A DNA stretch of 64,000 nt from Streptosporangiaceae bacterium (GTDB lineage: Bacteria > Actinomycetota > Actinomycetes > Streptosporangiales > Streptosporangiaceae), in NCBI GenBank assembly GCA_025934375.1, contig JAICYD010000011.1, forward strand, positions 1 through 64,000, given 5' to 3'. The notes beneath the pieces were generated by a model. That model was given only the letters and a program-made list of their open reading frames with translations, ran no database searches and was not told where the DNA came from. The position numbers were made by a program, and so were the translations under genes. Shown piece after piece: positions 51,101 through 58,559 of this stretch. Each line of letters starts with the position of its first letter. Positions within the stretch are counted from its first letter, which is position 1.

Positions 51101-52007
51101 CCGCCCCGGGGTCAGCGACCTCACCTTCGCCGCCACGCAGACCGTCACCAACTTGATCATCGTCTCGGTCAGCGGCGGCAAGGTCGCCATCTTCAACAAC
51201 AGCGGCGGCCCGCTTGACCTGACTGGTGACGTGGTCGGCTATTACGCGCCCGGCAACTCCGGCGCCAAGCTCACCACCGTGTCGCCGGGCCGGCTGCTGA
51301 ACACCCTCACCGGCACCGGCGCGGCCAAGGCGCATGTCCCCGCGCACGGCACCGTCGCCCTCACCGTGGCCGGGAGGCTCGGGATCCCCGCGACCGGCGT
51401 CACCGCCGTCGCACTGAACGTCACCGCCCTGTCGCCCAAGGCGGCTGGCGCGCTGACGGTCTACCCGAACGGCACCGGCCGCCCGCCTGCCACGAGCCTC
51501 AGCTTCGCCGCCGGGCAGACCGTGGCCAGCGAGGTCATCGTCCGCCTGGTCAACGGGAAGGCGAGCCTCTACAACAACTCGGCGGGCACGGTCGACCTGT
51601 ACGCCGACGCGGTCGGTTACTTCTCCTCCGCGAACGGCTCAACGTTCCTGGCCGTTGGCCCGCAGCGCGTGCTGGACACCCGCTCTGGCCTCGGCGGCAG
51701 CGGCCAGGCCGTGCTGCGGCACGCGGCGGCGGTAACCCCGATCACCGACATCCCGGCGCTGGCGGGCGCCAACGTCACCGCGGTTGCCCTCGAGGTCACC
51801 GTGACCGGAGCGCAGCAGGCGGGCTCGCTCACCGTGTTCCCGGACTTCACGAACCTGCCAGGCGCGCCCGCCATGCGCTTCGCCGCCAGCCGCACCGTGA
51901 CCGGGCTGGTGATCGTCCCGGTCGTCAACGGCGACATCGACTTCTACAACAACTCCGCCGGCGACATCCAGGTCCTCGCCGACCTCGCGGGCTACTACAC
52001 CGGCTGA
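47937..52007 (+). CDS. Large secreted repeat protein (beta-domain repeats, IPT/TIG, three LDTRTG-type repeats)
   Basis: 1356 residues. The ATG at 47937 follows GGGGAG and opens a Sec signal (RGRWPVMALLAATLSLGFTL, cleavage near ASA-Q). An Ala/Pro/Thr-rich linker is followed by seven or so 90-120-residue beta domains with paired cysteines, resembling bacterial pre-peptidase C-terminal domains. Then comes an IPT/TIG-like domain (ATLTSVSPASQPAQAGNKLV) and three 115-residue repeats, each starting with a PARILDTRTGLG-like motif and ending GDVVGYYAP or GYYTG. The latter repeats are common on actinobacterial surface proteins. There is no sorting signal, so it is secreted or loosely attached. No catalytic motif is visible; adhesion is my guess. 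Its end overlaps the next gene by 13 bp. Confidence 0.85.
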   Translation: MRVRARGQVADGDRSKRGRWPVMALLAATLSLGFTLIPLGAASAQVAAATPPSAATTAPGAGSSAPANKAATAAAKPTAPARPGAAGKPAAPSAAQRRVIEARAARRAIADATVPDTCSGAISPDTIYPCSTPDPSGTDTFTVTLANPADRVLIRVLQASSFGPASLPITVTAPDGSTVTCQAPIQLYACATSQAGTYSIAVQNEGSSYTIAYTALLAEPACPPVSLSFAAAPVQDSAAAGTTGNCYSLNVPSGHVLHEDFTTQPNAVSVGVYDATGGQVCDTVRGDCALTGTAPYRVFVSSFFGEAEAYTLELNDISQPAGCATATQLTYGQVPALAAGLCQALTVAAAGSYQLSAAAPGNPNVQGSLYDSTATVACSVNGSSPASCSLAAGTYNFIASGDYPPLMSFGVSLIAASESRGCTATSDTGFASGAAQGTFAGAGEEICLTLPTAPGKTDYFFNLPTADGSTSQVQVMDATGAQQCGSSLQFGFATCTLSGTAPFRVILYGHSANGGYRYLTQRSDSTAGCTAWPQSAFGDAFGATATLAFNDDVKCLVIPATQHSAGEMIDYANPANTANAAIYVNDPTGKQVCVGNSTAICAYQPGVTYTALLITVAAKGDTYHLVRRDVSKTAACATPASTTPGGASTTFTLTSALDTRCYRVTAATADKLWFSARALAPTPPSPRSSAGAVLQVTDPNGAGLCREFGTLACKLSGSAEYQLIVSADNYAGVAITTHLDTWRVGNASGWAPECAAHHFTAGNGFPFVSGTLTEQAAGYCAVIDTQQFQSFDIPGATTSGYPDVEDLNVWAPGYWTTSPPVGLGLCSGNFGTFGATCAAIQTGTFGSDLLVLDLGTAQGGTGYGMQGICKTECAAPRQQATLTSVSPASQPAQAGNKLVITGANLSLGTQVTLASNGVNQVTGSPLAANSTGSSLTVAFDTSGLTPGHYDVVLDNPGYTVGTPSPGYLPNAYTATTAPPAPAPKWFTAVNPARILDTRTGLGAAKAKVKAHATLTLTVAGKGGVPASNVSAVAVDVTAISPAAAGYLTAYPAGTARPGVSDLTFAATQTVTNLIIVSVSGGKVAIFNNSGGPLDLTGDVVGYYAPGNSGAKLTTVSPGRLLNTLTGTGAAKAHVPAHGTVALTVAGRLGIPATGVTAVALNVTALSPKAAGALTVYPNGTGRPPATSLSFAAGQTVASEVIVRLVNGKASLYNNSAGTVDLYADAVGYFSSANGSTFLAVGPQRVLDTRSGLGGSGQAVLRHAAAVTPITDIPALAGANVTAVALEVTVTGAQQAGSLTVFPDFTNLPGAPAMRFAASRTVTGLVIVPVVNGDIDFYNNSAGDIQVLADLAGYYTG

Positions 52008-54550
52008 GCTGGCGACGCGGGCGGGCGAAGGCGGGCGCCCGCGGGATCGAAGGGAGCGCGCAGCGTCGTGGTGGCGGCGACCAGCGCGCCCCCCACGTTG
52101 ACGCAGTAGGCCCCCGACGTGACGAAGTCCCGCCCGACGACGTCGCCGTCGGGACGGGCGATGTAGGCCAGGGCAACGGCCGCGCCGACCGTGGCGCCCC
52201 AGGCGGCCGAGGTGACCTGGCCGACCGGGACCCCGTCCCGCAGCACCAGCTCACCGCCCCACATCATGACGTCCGGGTCGGCGAGCACCAGGGAGGCCAG
52301 CCGCTGCCGAGGCCCGGCCGCGCGGGCCTTCTCGACCGCCTCCCGGCCCGCGAACGGCACCGAAGACGCCAGCTTGCACTGAAAGAGCAGCCCCGCCTCG
52401 ACCGGGGTGGTGTCCGGGGTGAGCTCGGCGCCCCACGCCCGGTATGCCTTCTCCAGCCGCAGCGAGTTGATCGCGTAGTAGCCGGCGTTCGCCAGGCCGA
52501 GATCGGCCCCGGCCTCGTGCAGCGCCGCGAACACGCCCGCCGCGAACTCAGCCGGCACGTACAGCTCCCAGCCGAGCTCGCCGACGTAGGTGATCCGGGT
52601 CGCCCGCACCGTCGCCGAGCCGAGGTCGATCAGCCGGCTCGCGCCGAGCGCGAACGCCGCGTCGGACAAGTCAGCCCGCGTCAGGCGGCCCAGCAGCTCC
52701 CGCGACCGGGGGCCCATCACCGACAGCACCGCGTGCGCGGTCGTCACGTCCACCACGGTCGCCTGCTGGTCGCGGCGGATCTGCCGGGTGATCCAGTCCT
52801 GGTCCCGCACCACCGACCCCGCCGAGGTGACCAGCAGGAAGGAGCCGCGGTCGAGCCGGGTGACGGTCACGTCCGCCTCGTAGCCGCCGCGCTGGTTGAG
52901 CAGCGCGGTGTAGACGGCGCGGCCGGGCGGCACCTCCACGTCCGCTGAGCACAGCCATTGCAGCACGTCAACCGCGTCCCGGCCTGAGATTAGCAGCTTG
53001 CCGAACGACGTCTGGTCGAACACCGAGACCGCGCCGCGGGTCGCGGCCTGCTCAGCCGAAGACCACGCCAGCCACTCCGGCTTGCCCCATGTGTAGTTAA
53101 GGGGCACCGTGTAGTTAAGGGGCACCGTGTAGTTAAGGAGCACCGTGTAGTTAAGGGGCACAGGGCCAGCCGAGCCCGTTGGCGCGAAGAAGTTGGCCCG
53201 TTCCCAGCCCATCTTCGAGCCAAACGACGCCCCCGCCGCCGCCAGCTCCCGGTACACCGGCGATTGGCGGAACGGCCGCGCCGAGACCAGCTCCCGGTTC
53301 GGCCACGGGATCTCGTAGTGCAGCCCCAGGACCTCCCCGACCCGCGCCCGCAGCCACTGGTTGTTGCCGTTGAACGGCGCGAACCGCCGGATGTCGACCG
53401 CGATGAGGTCCGACTGCGGCTCCCCGGCCACGATCCACTCCGCCAGCGCGCGCCCCGCGCCGCCGCCGGTGGCGATGCCGACCGAGTTGAACCCGGCGGC
53501 CACGTAGAAGTTGCGCACCTCCGGCGCCTCGCCGAGGATGAACTGGTTATCGGGGGTGAAGCTCTCCGGCCCGTTGTAGAACTTCCGGATGCCGGCCTCA
53601 TTCAGCGCCGGGATGCGGTGCAGCGCGGAGTCCATCAGCACCGAGAAGTGGTCCCAGTCCTCGCCGAGCAGCTGGAACTCGAACGGGTAGGGCAGCTCGT
53701 CGGGGGAGACCCACGGCTTGGCCTGCGGCTCGAACCCGCCGACGACCAGCCCGCCGACCTCCTCCTTGAAGTAGGTGTAGCCGTCGGGGTCGCGCAGGAT
53801 CGGCAGCATCCGGTGCACCCCGGTGATCGCCTCGGTGACCACGTAGAAGTGCTCGGCCGAGTGCAGCGGCACGGTGACCCCGCACATCGCGCCGACCGCC
53901 TTGGCCCACTGCCCGGCGCAGTTGACGACGACCTCGGCCTCGATCTCCCGCGAGCCGCCCTCCACGTCAACGGTCACCCCGGTCACCGCGCCATCCCTGG
54001 TGCTGACCGCGGTGACCCGCGCCTTCTCGATGACCTGGGCGCCGCGGTCGCGCGCGCCGCGCGCCAGCGACTGCGTGACATCGGACGGCGTGGCGGTCCC
54101 GTCGCCGGGCAGCCACAGCGCGCCCAGCAGGTCATCGGTGCGCAGCACCGGGTACAGCTCGGCGGCCCGGCTCGGGCTGATCAGCTCGCATTCCAGCCCG
54201 AACGCGACCGCGGTGGCCGCGGTTCGCTCCAGTTGCACCAGCCGGTCCGGCGTGCGGGCGACCGTCACGCCGCCGCACCGCTTGAAGCCGGCTGACAGGC
54301 CGGTCTCGGCCTCTAGCCCCTCATACAGCGCGGCGGAGTACTGCACGAGCCGGGTGCCGCTTTGCGTGGAGCGCAGCTGGCCGACCAGCCCGGCCGCGTG
54401 CCAGGTGGTGCCGCTGGACAGGCGGCCCTGCTCCAGCAGGACCAGGTCGGTCCACCCGAGCTTGGCCAGGTGATAGGCGACGCTGGTGCCGACGACCCCG
54501 CCCCCGATCACGACGACGCGGGCGCGAGGCGGAACGGGGACAGGGGTCAT
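51995..54550 (-). CDS. Dimethylglycine/sarcosine dehydrogenase-like flavoprotein (DAO plus GcvT folate domain)
   Basis: 851 residues. The ATG at 54550 leads into the FAD site VVVIGGGVVGTSVAYHL; SGTTWHAAGLVGQLRST carries the histidine that binds FAD covalently in this family. The second half is a GcvT-like tetrahydrofolate domain (FGKLLISGRDAVDVLQWLCS, ITYVGELGWELYVPAEF). Such enzymes oxidise N-methyl groups and pass the one-carbon unit to folate. Four in-frame PLNYTV-type repeats (53091-53162) sit at the domain junction. It ends the minus-strand operon with the APC permease 29 bp upstream. The substrate could be dimethylglycine, sarcosine or another N-methyl amine. Confidence 0.88.
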   Translation of the reverse strand: MTPVPVPPRARVVVIGGGVVGTSVAYHLAKLGWTDLVLLEQGRLSSGTTWHAAGLVGQLRSTQSGTRLVQYSAALYEGLEAETGLSAGFKRCGGVTVARTPDRLVQLERTAATAVAFGLECELISPSRAAELYPVLRTDDLLGALWLPGDGTATPSDVTQSLARGARDRGAQVIEKARVTAVSTRDGAVTGVTVDVEGGSREIEAEVVVNCAGQWAKAVGAMCGVTVPLHSAEHFYVVTEAITGVHRMLPILRDPDGYTYFKEEVGGLVVGGFEPQAKPWVSPDELPYPFEFQLLGEDWDHFSVLMDSALHRIPALNEAGIRKFYNGPESFTPDNQFILGEAPEVRNFYVAAGFNSVGIATGGGAGRALAEWIVAGEPQSDLIAVDIRRFAPFNGNNQWLRARVGEVLGLHYEIPWPNRELVSARPFRQSPVYRELAAAGASFGSKMGWERANFFAPTGSAGPVPLNYTVLLNYTVPLNYTVPLNYTWGKPEWLAWSSAEQAATRGAVSVFDQTSFGKLLISGRDAVDVLQWLCSADVEVPPGRAVYTALLNQRGGYEADVTVTRLDRGSFLLVTSAGSVVRDQDWITRQIRRDQQATVVDVTTAHAVLSVMGPRSRELLGRLTRADLSDAAFALGASRLIDLGSATVRATRITYVGELGWELYVPAEFAAGVFAALHEAGADLGLANAGYYAINSLRLEKAYRAWGAELTPDTTPVEAGLLFQCKLASSVPFAGREAVEKARAAGPRQRLASLVLADPDVMMWGGELVLRDGVPVGQVTSAAWGATVGAAVALAYIARPDGDVVGRDFVTSGAYCVNVGGALVAATTTLRAPFDPAGARLRPPASPAQPV
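53091..53162. repeat. 18-bp in-frame tandem repeat, four copies
   Basis: GTGTAGTTAAGGGGCACC or close variants four times, encoding PLNYTV units at the junction between the oxidase and folate domains of the flavoprotein. On the plus strand each copy contains TAG/TTAA, but the coding strand stays open. Confidence 0.92.
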
Positions 54551-54579
54551 CTTCGGCAGATCTCCAAGCTGGTCGGCTG

Positions 54580-56118
54580 CTAGTCGGCGGTGGTGGCCAG
54601 CGCGGGCGCCTCGGCGGCGTGCCCCGCGGCGATGGACGCCTCCTTCTTGTGCTGGGCGGTGAAGTAGTAGGCCAGCCCGATGGCGGTGACGGCGGCGATG
54701 GTGATCACCGCGCCCCACTCATACATGCCGGGGCCGTAGATCGCCGCCCGCGGCCAGATCAGGTTGGTCGCCATCAGCAGGCCGTACGCCGATGCGAACA
54801 CGTTGACCGCGATGCCGGCCCAGCGGGGCATGGTGAAGACGCCGGCCAGCCCGGAGGCGGCGTCGGCCGACCTTGGCCAGCCGCGCAGCCGATTGCCGAG
54901 CACCGGGATGGTGACCATCAGGTAGGCCAGGTACACGATCACGATCGACACGCTGGTCACGGTGAGGAAGATCTGCGCGTTGCCGATGTCGACGACCAGG
55001 ATCGCGATGGCGATCAGGCCGGAGATGATCGCCGGCGCGGCCGGCGCCTTCCGCTGCTCGGAGACCCGCGCCAGGCTCTCCCCGAACGGCAGCGCCTGAT
55101 CGCGGGCCATCGAGAACGCGAGCCGGATCGCGGCGGTCTGGATCGCCAGGCAGCACACGAAGATCGCGATAGCCACGTCCACCAGCAAGATCTTGCCGAG
55201 CGTGTCGCCCAGCGAAGACTGCAGCACGTACGGCAGGCCTCCGGCCGCCAGGTCGTCGGGCTTGAGCGAGCCCGCGGCCATCAGCGCGGCGAGCAGCAGG
55301 ATCAGCCCCGAGACGCCGGCCGCGCCGAGCGCGCGCAAGATCGCCATCGGCGTGGTGCGCCGCGGGTTCTTGGTCTCCTCCGATAGCGACCCGGCGGTGT
55401 CGAAGCCGAACATCACGTACGCCGGCATCACCGCGGCGAGCAGGAACGGGGCCAGCCAGCCGAGCGTGGTCCAGCCGGGCTGGCCTACGCCAATCCCCTG
55501 GGTGGTCAAGATGACCCCGGGGGAGCGCTTGCTGTGCGTGAACAGCAAGATGATGATCACGACGACGCCGATGAGCTCGGCCGCCACCCCGACGTTGTTG
55601 ATCTTCGACATCAGGTTGACGCCGAGGATGTTGATGATCGTCACCGCGACGATCACGATGCAGCCCCAGAAGACGGCGTTCTGCGCGTTGCTGGAGAAGA
55701 CCTGGAACCCGGACCAGATCGGCGGCAGCACGATCTGCCAGGCGATCGCGACGGCGGCGACGGTGACGATCGAGCCGATCATCATCGTCCACCCGGCCAT
55801 CCACGAGACCGACCTGGAGGCGACCTTCTTCGACCACTGGTACACCGACCCGGCGATCGGGTACCGCGCGCTCAGCTCGGCGAACACCAGCGCGACGGCG
55901 AACTGGCCGGCCAGCACCAGGACCCAGGCCCAGAACATGAGCGGCCCGCCGAAGCCGTAGCCGAACCCGAAGAGCTGGAACATGCCGGTCAGGATGGAGA
56001 TGTAGCTGAAGCCGGCCGCGAAGGAGGAAAAGCTGCCCAGCCCGCGGTGCAGGCGCTGGCTATAGCCGTGCGTCGCGAGGTCGGCGACGTCGGTGTCGTG
56101 CGATGTATCTAGGTTCAT
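54580..56118 (-). CDS. APC-superfamily amino acid/amine permease
   Basis: 512-residue transporter with twelve membrane spans and soluble ends. It resembles the bacterial amino-acid/choline transporter group: LGSFSSFAAGFSYISILTGM in the first span with the discontinuous-helix glycine, FAELSARYPIAGSVYQWSKK after span 2-3 and VMFGFDTAGSLSEETKNPRR in the cytoplasmic loop between spans 6 and 7. It would import the N-methylated or amino substrate of the two flanking flavoproteins. ATG 56118; a four-copy 17-bp repeat lies just upstream. Confidence 0.9.
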   Translation of the reverse strand: MNLDTSHDTDVADLATHGYSQRLHRGLGSFSSFAAGFSYISILTGMFQLFGFGYGFGGPLMFWAWVLVLAGQFAVALVFAELSARYPIAGSVYQWSKKVASRSVSWMAGWTMMIGSIVTVAAVAIAWQIVLPPIWSGFQVFSSNAQNAVFWGCIVIVAVTIINILGVNLMSKINNVGVAAELIGVVVIIILLFTHSKRSPGVILTTQGIGVGQPGWTTLGWLAPFLLAAVMPAYVMFGFDTAGSLSEETKNPRRTTPMAILRALGAAGVSGLILLLAALMAAGSLKPDDLAAGGLPYVLQSSLGDTLGKILLVDVAIAIFVCCLAIQTAAIRLAFSMARDQALPFGESLARVSEQRKAPAAPAIISGLIAIAILVVDIGNAQIFLTVTSVSIVIVYLAYLMVTIPVLGNRLRGWPRSADAASGLAGVFTMPRWAGIAVNVFASAYGLLMATNLIWPRAAIYGPGMYEWGAVITIAAVTAIGLAYYFTAQHKKEASIAAGHAAEAPALATTAD

Positions 56119-56144
56119 ACTTCGGTTCCTCTAGTAGGGGTGTA

Positions 56145-56212
56145 TCAGTCGAGGCACGGTGTCAGTCGAGGCACGGTGTCAGTCGAAGCGCAGTGTCAGT
56201 CGAGGCACTGCG
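56145..56212. repeat. 17-bp tandem repeat over the end of the choline-kinase-like gene
   Basis: TCAGTCGAGGCACGGTG or close variants four times, starting at 56145, 56162, 56179 and 56196. The gene's own terminal codons and TGA (tail CLD then stop) lie in the last copy, so the repeat re-creates the end of the gene, including a TCA (TGA on the coding strand), three more times downstream. Confidence 0.9.
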
Positions 56213-57101
56213 CGTCTTCGAGAAGCCTGGTGAAGGCGGGACGGTCGGTGAACATCGACACCGCGGCGTCGTACTTCTCCATCCCCCAGCCCCAGAAGTC
56301 GAAGTCGATGTCGGAGGCGGAGTCCTGGATCGACGCCCACAGCGTCCAGCCGTAGCGGGACATCAGGCCGAGCAGCTGCGCGCGGGCCAGCTTGTTCCGC
56401 AGCGGCCGCCCGTAGTAGCAGGTGACCAGCTCGGCGAGCTCGTCCATCGTCAGGTGGCACTCGCTCCAGATGTTGCCGAGCTCGAAGCAGGGGTCGTTGT
56501 TGCCCGCGTACTCGTAGTCGATCAGCCAGACTTGCGCGCCGTCGTCGATGAAGTTGGCCGCCAGCAGGTCGTTGTTGCAGGGGACGGTGCCCTCGTCCCG
56601 CACCGCCAGGGCCGCCCGGACGGCGGCCACCTGGGGCATGAAGTCGGCGTAGCCAGCCGGCCGCCGGAAGCCGCGCGCCACGCACAGGTCCAGGTAGCCG
56701 CGCTGGATGACGAACATGTCGAAGTCGTTGACGAAGCGGGGCCCGCGGTGCAGCCGACGGCAGGAATCGGCGACCCGCCGGACGTTGGCCCGCACCTCCG
56801 CGTCGCCGAACGTCACGCCGTCGATGTAGCCGACCACCAGCACGTGATGCTCGGGCAGGTAGTCGATCACGGGCGCGCCCACCCCCGCCGCCGCGGCGCG
56901 CAGGGAGTTCTGGTGCTCGTGGTCGCGGTTGATCGACAGCAGGTCCGCCCCCGGCGCGGACACGCGCACCACGTAGTGGCCGGAAGCGCACTCGACCTCG
57001 TAGTTCCGGTTGGTCAGCCCGCCGGGCAGCTCGCGGACCTCGCGCGGCCCGGCCAGCACCGCCACCTTGTCCAGCACGGCGTCCAGCCCGGGTCCACTCA
57101 C
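56196..57101 (-). CDS. Choline/ethanolamine kinase-like phosphotransferase
   Basis: 301 residues with the protein-kinase-like APH/choline-kinase fold. ATP lysine region HYVVRVSAPG, Brenner-type motif PCNNDLLAANF and the metal site VWLIDYEYAGNND match bacterial choline-kinase-like proteins. The usual HND of the catalytic loop is NND here, so the histidine is replaced while Asp and Asn are kept. The GTG start overlaps the stop of the upstream flavoprotein (GTGA), so the two are co-translated. In this amine cluster it may phosphorylate an amino alcohol or related substrate. A 17-bp repeat covers its 3' end. Confidence 0.85.
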   Translation of the reverse strand: MSGPGLDAVLDKVAVLAGPREVRELPGGLTNRNYEVECASGHYVVRVSAPGADLLSINRDHEHQNSLRAAAAGVGAPVIDYLPEHHVLVVGYIDGVTFGDAEVRANVRRVADSCRRLHRGPRFVNDFDMFVIQRGYLDLCVARGFRRPAGYADFMPQVAAVRAALAVRDEGTVPCNNDLLAANFIDDGAQVWLIDYEYAGNNDPCFELGNIWSECHLTMDELAELVTCYYGRPLRNKLARAQLLGLMSRYGWTLWASIQDSASDIDFDFWGWGMEKYDAAVSMFTDRPAFTRLLEDAQCLD

Positions 57102-58387
57102 CGCTTGCCCTCCGAGTCAGACAGGCTGTAATAGCTGCCGTAGGCGTCGACGGCCGACTTGGCCAGCAGGTCCGGGGCGCAGTAGCGCGGCCCGAACCGC
57201 CTCGGGTCCAGGCCGGCCAGGTCCAGGCCCGGGTCTCCTTCGGCGATCCAGTTGGCCACCGCCGCGCCGGCCCCGCCCGCGCCCGCGATCCCGGCCGAGA
57301 AGCCGCAGCAGTGAAACAGGTTGGCCACCTCATCCGCCCGCCCGATGAGCGGCTCCCCGTCCGGGGTGAACGGGATCGGGCCGTTGATCCATGACTGGAT
57401 GCCGAGCTCGCCAAACGCCGGGATCCGGTTCGCCGTCGCCTCGGCCAGCGGCGCGAATCGCTCATGGTCGGGCGAGAACAGCTCCGGTCCGAAGTCGGCC
57501 GGGATCTCTAGCCGGGGGGTACGGGGGGTCGCCCCCCCGGGAGGTAGCAGCCAGGGGGCGCGGGTGCCCTGCTCCCAGCCGCCCACCACCAGCGCCCCGC
57601 TCTCCGGCTTGAGGTAAACCCGCGCGTCGGGGTCGCGCAGCGTCGGCAGGTCCGCGGAGATGTCCGGCCGCCGTTCGGTCACCACGTACTGGTGCTCGAC
57701 CGCGGTCACCGCGATGCCCGCGCCCGCCATCCGCGCCGTCGCGGCGCCCCACATGCCCGTCGCGTTGACGACCGTCTCGCACTCGACCGGGCCGCGCTCG
57801 GTGAGAACGGCGGTTATCCGGCCGGCGTCGGTCCGGCCATCACTTCCGGCGAAGCCCTGGACCCGGCAGTCCTGGATGATCCGGACCCCCGCGGCCCGGG
57901 CACCGGCCGCCAGCGACTGGGTGAGCTGGCTGGGATCGGCGTACCCGTCGGAGGGGAGGTAGACCGCGCCGTGCAGTCCGGAGTCATTGAGCAGGGGAAA
58001 GAGCTCCTTGGCGTCCCCCGGGGACAGTAGCGACACCTCCAGGCCGAAGCTGGTGCCGAGGGCGGCCATCCGGCGCAGCTCGGCCCAGCGTGCCTCGCTG
58101 GCCGCGACCCGCAGGCTGCCGGCCGCCCGCCAGCCCGTCGCGTAACCGGTCCGCGCCTCCAGCCCGGCGTACGTCGCCACGCTGGCGCGGATGAGCCCGG
58201 TGAGGCTGGCGGTCCCGCGCAGCTGGCCGATCAGCCCGGCGGCGTGCCAGGTGGAGCCGTGCGTCAGCTTGCGCTGCTCGATCACCGCCACGTCGGTGAC
58301 GCCGCGCCGGGCCAGGTGATACGCGACGCTGCAGCCCACCACCCCGCCGCCGATGACGACGACCTGGGCACGGCCAGGCAGGGCCAT
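57098..58387 (-). CDS. FAD-dependent amine oxidoreductase (DAO family) lacking the folate domain
   Basis: 429 residues. I chose the ATG at 58387 (GGAGGG 10 bases upstream) over the GTG at 58396. FAD site VVVIGGGVVGCSVAYHLARR and covalent-flavin-type motif GSTWHAAGLIGQLRGT closely parallel the dimethylglycine-dehydrogenase-like protein in this cluster. The frame stops soon after the oxidase domain (RYCAPDLLAKSAVDAYGSYY), exactly where relatives continue into the GcvT folate domain. It may therefore be a naturally short sarcosine-oxidase-like enzyme or a protein that lost its second half. It is the first gene of the operon. Confidence 0.87.
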   Translation of the reverse strand: MALPGRAQVVVIGGGVVGCSVAYHLARRGVTDVAVIEQRKLTHGSTWHAAGLIGQLRGTASLTGLIRASVATYAGLEARTGYATGWRAAGSLRVAASEARWAELRRMAALGTSFGLEVSLLSPGDAKELFPLLNDSGLHGAVYLPSDGYADPSQLTQSLAAGARAAGVRIIQDCRVQGFAGSDGRTDAGRITAVLTERGPVECETVVNATGMWGAATARMAGAGIAVTAVEHQYVVTERRPDISADLPTLRDPDARVYLKPESGALVVGGWEQGTRAPWLLPPGGATPRTPRLEIPADFGPELFSPDHERFAPLAEATANRIPAFGELGIQSWINGPIPFTPDGEPLIGRADEVANLFHCCGFSAGIAGAGGAGAAVANWIAEGDPGLDLAGLDPRRFGPRYCAPDLLAKSAVDAYGSYYSLSDSEGKR

Positions 58388-58424
58388 AGGCGACACCCTC
58401 CGGGACAGGCAAGCTGAGCTAAAT

Positions 58425-58440
58425 TGTCAACAGTGTGACA
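58425..58440. promoter_or_regulatory. Candidate operator of the amine-catabolism operon
   Basis: TGTCA-ACAGTG-TGACA is a 5-bp inverted repeat with a 6-bp spacer, 38 bp upstream of the first gene of the operon. The form resembles GntR-type sites, but no regulator gene is adjacent. Confidence 0.4.
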
Positions 58441-58559
58441 GTTGAATCGTGCCTCGTCCAGGTACGGGTGTTAAGCGGTTATTAATCGCTTATTGGCTAA
58501 TGCTAATGCTTGGCTATTAGCTCATTGCGCAGTGTTGTAACGGTCTTGTGTCTCACTGG

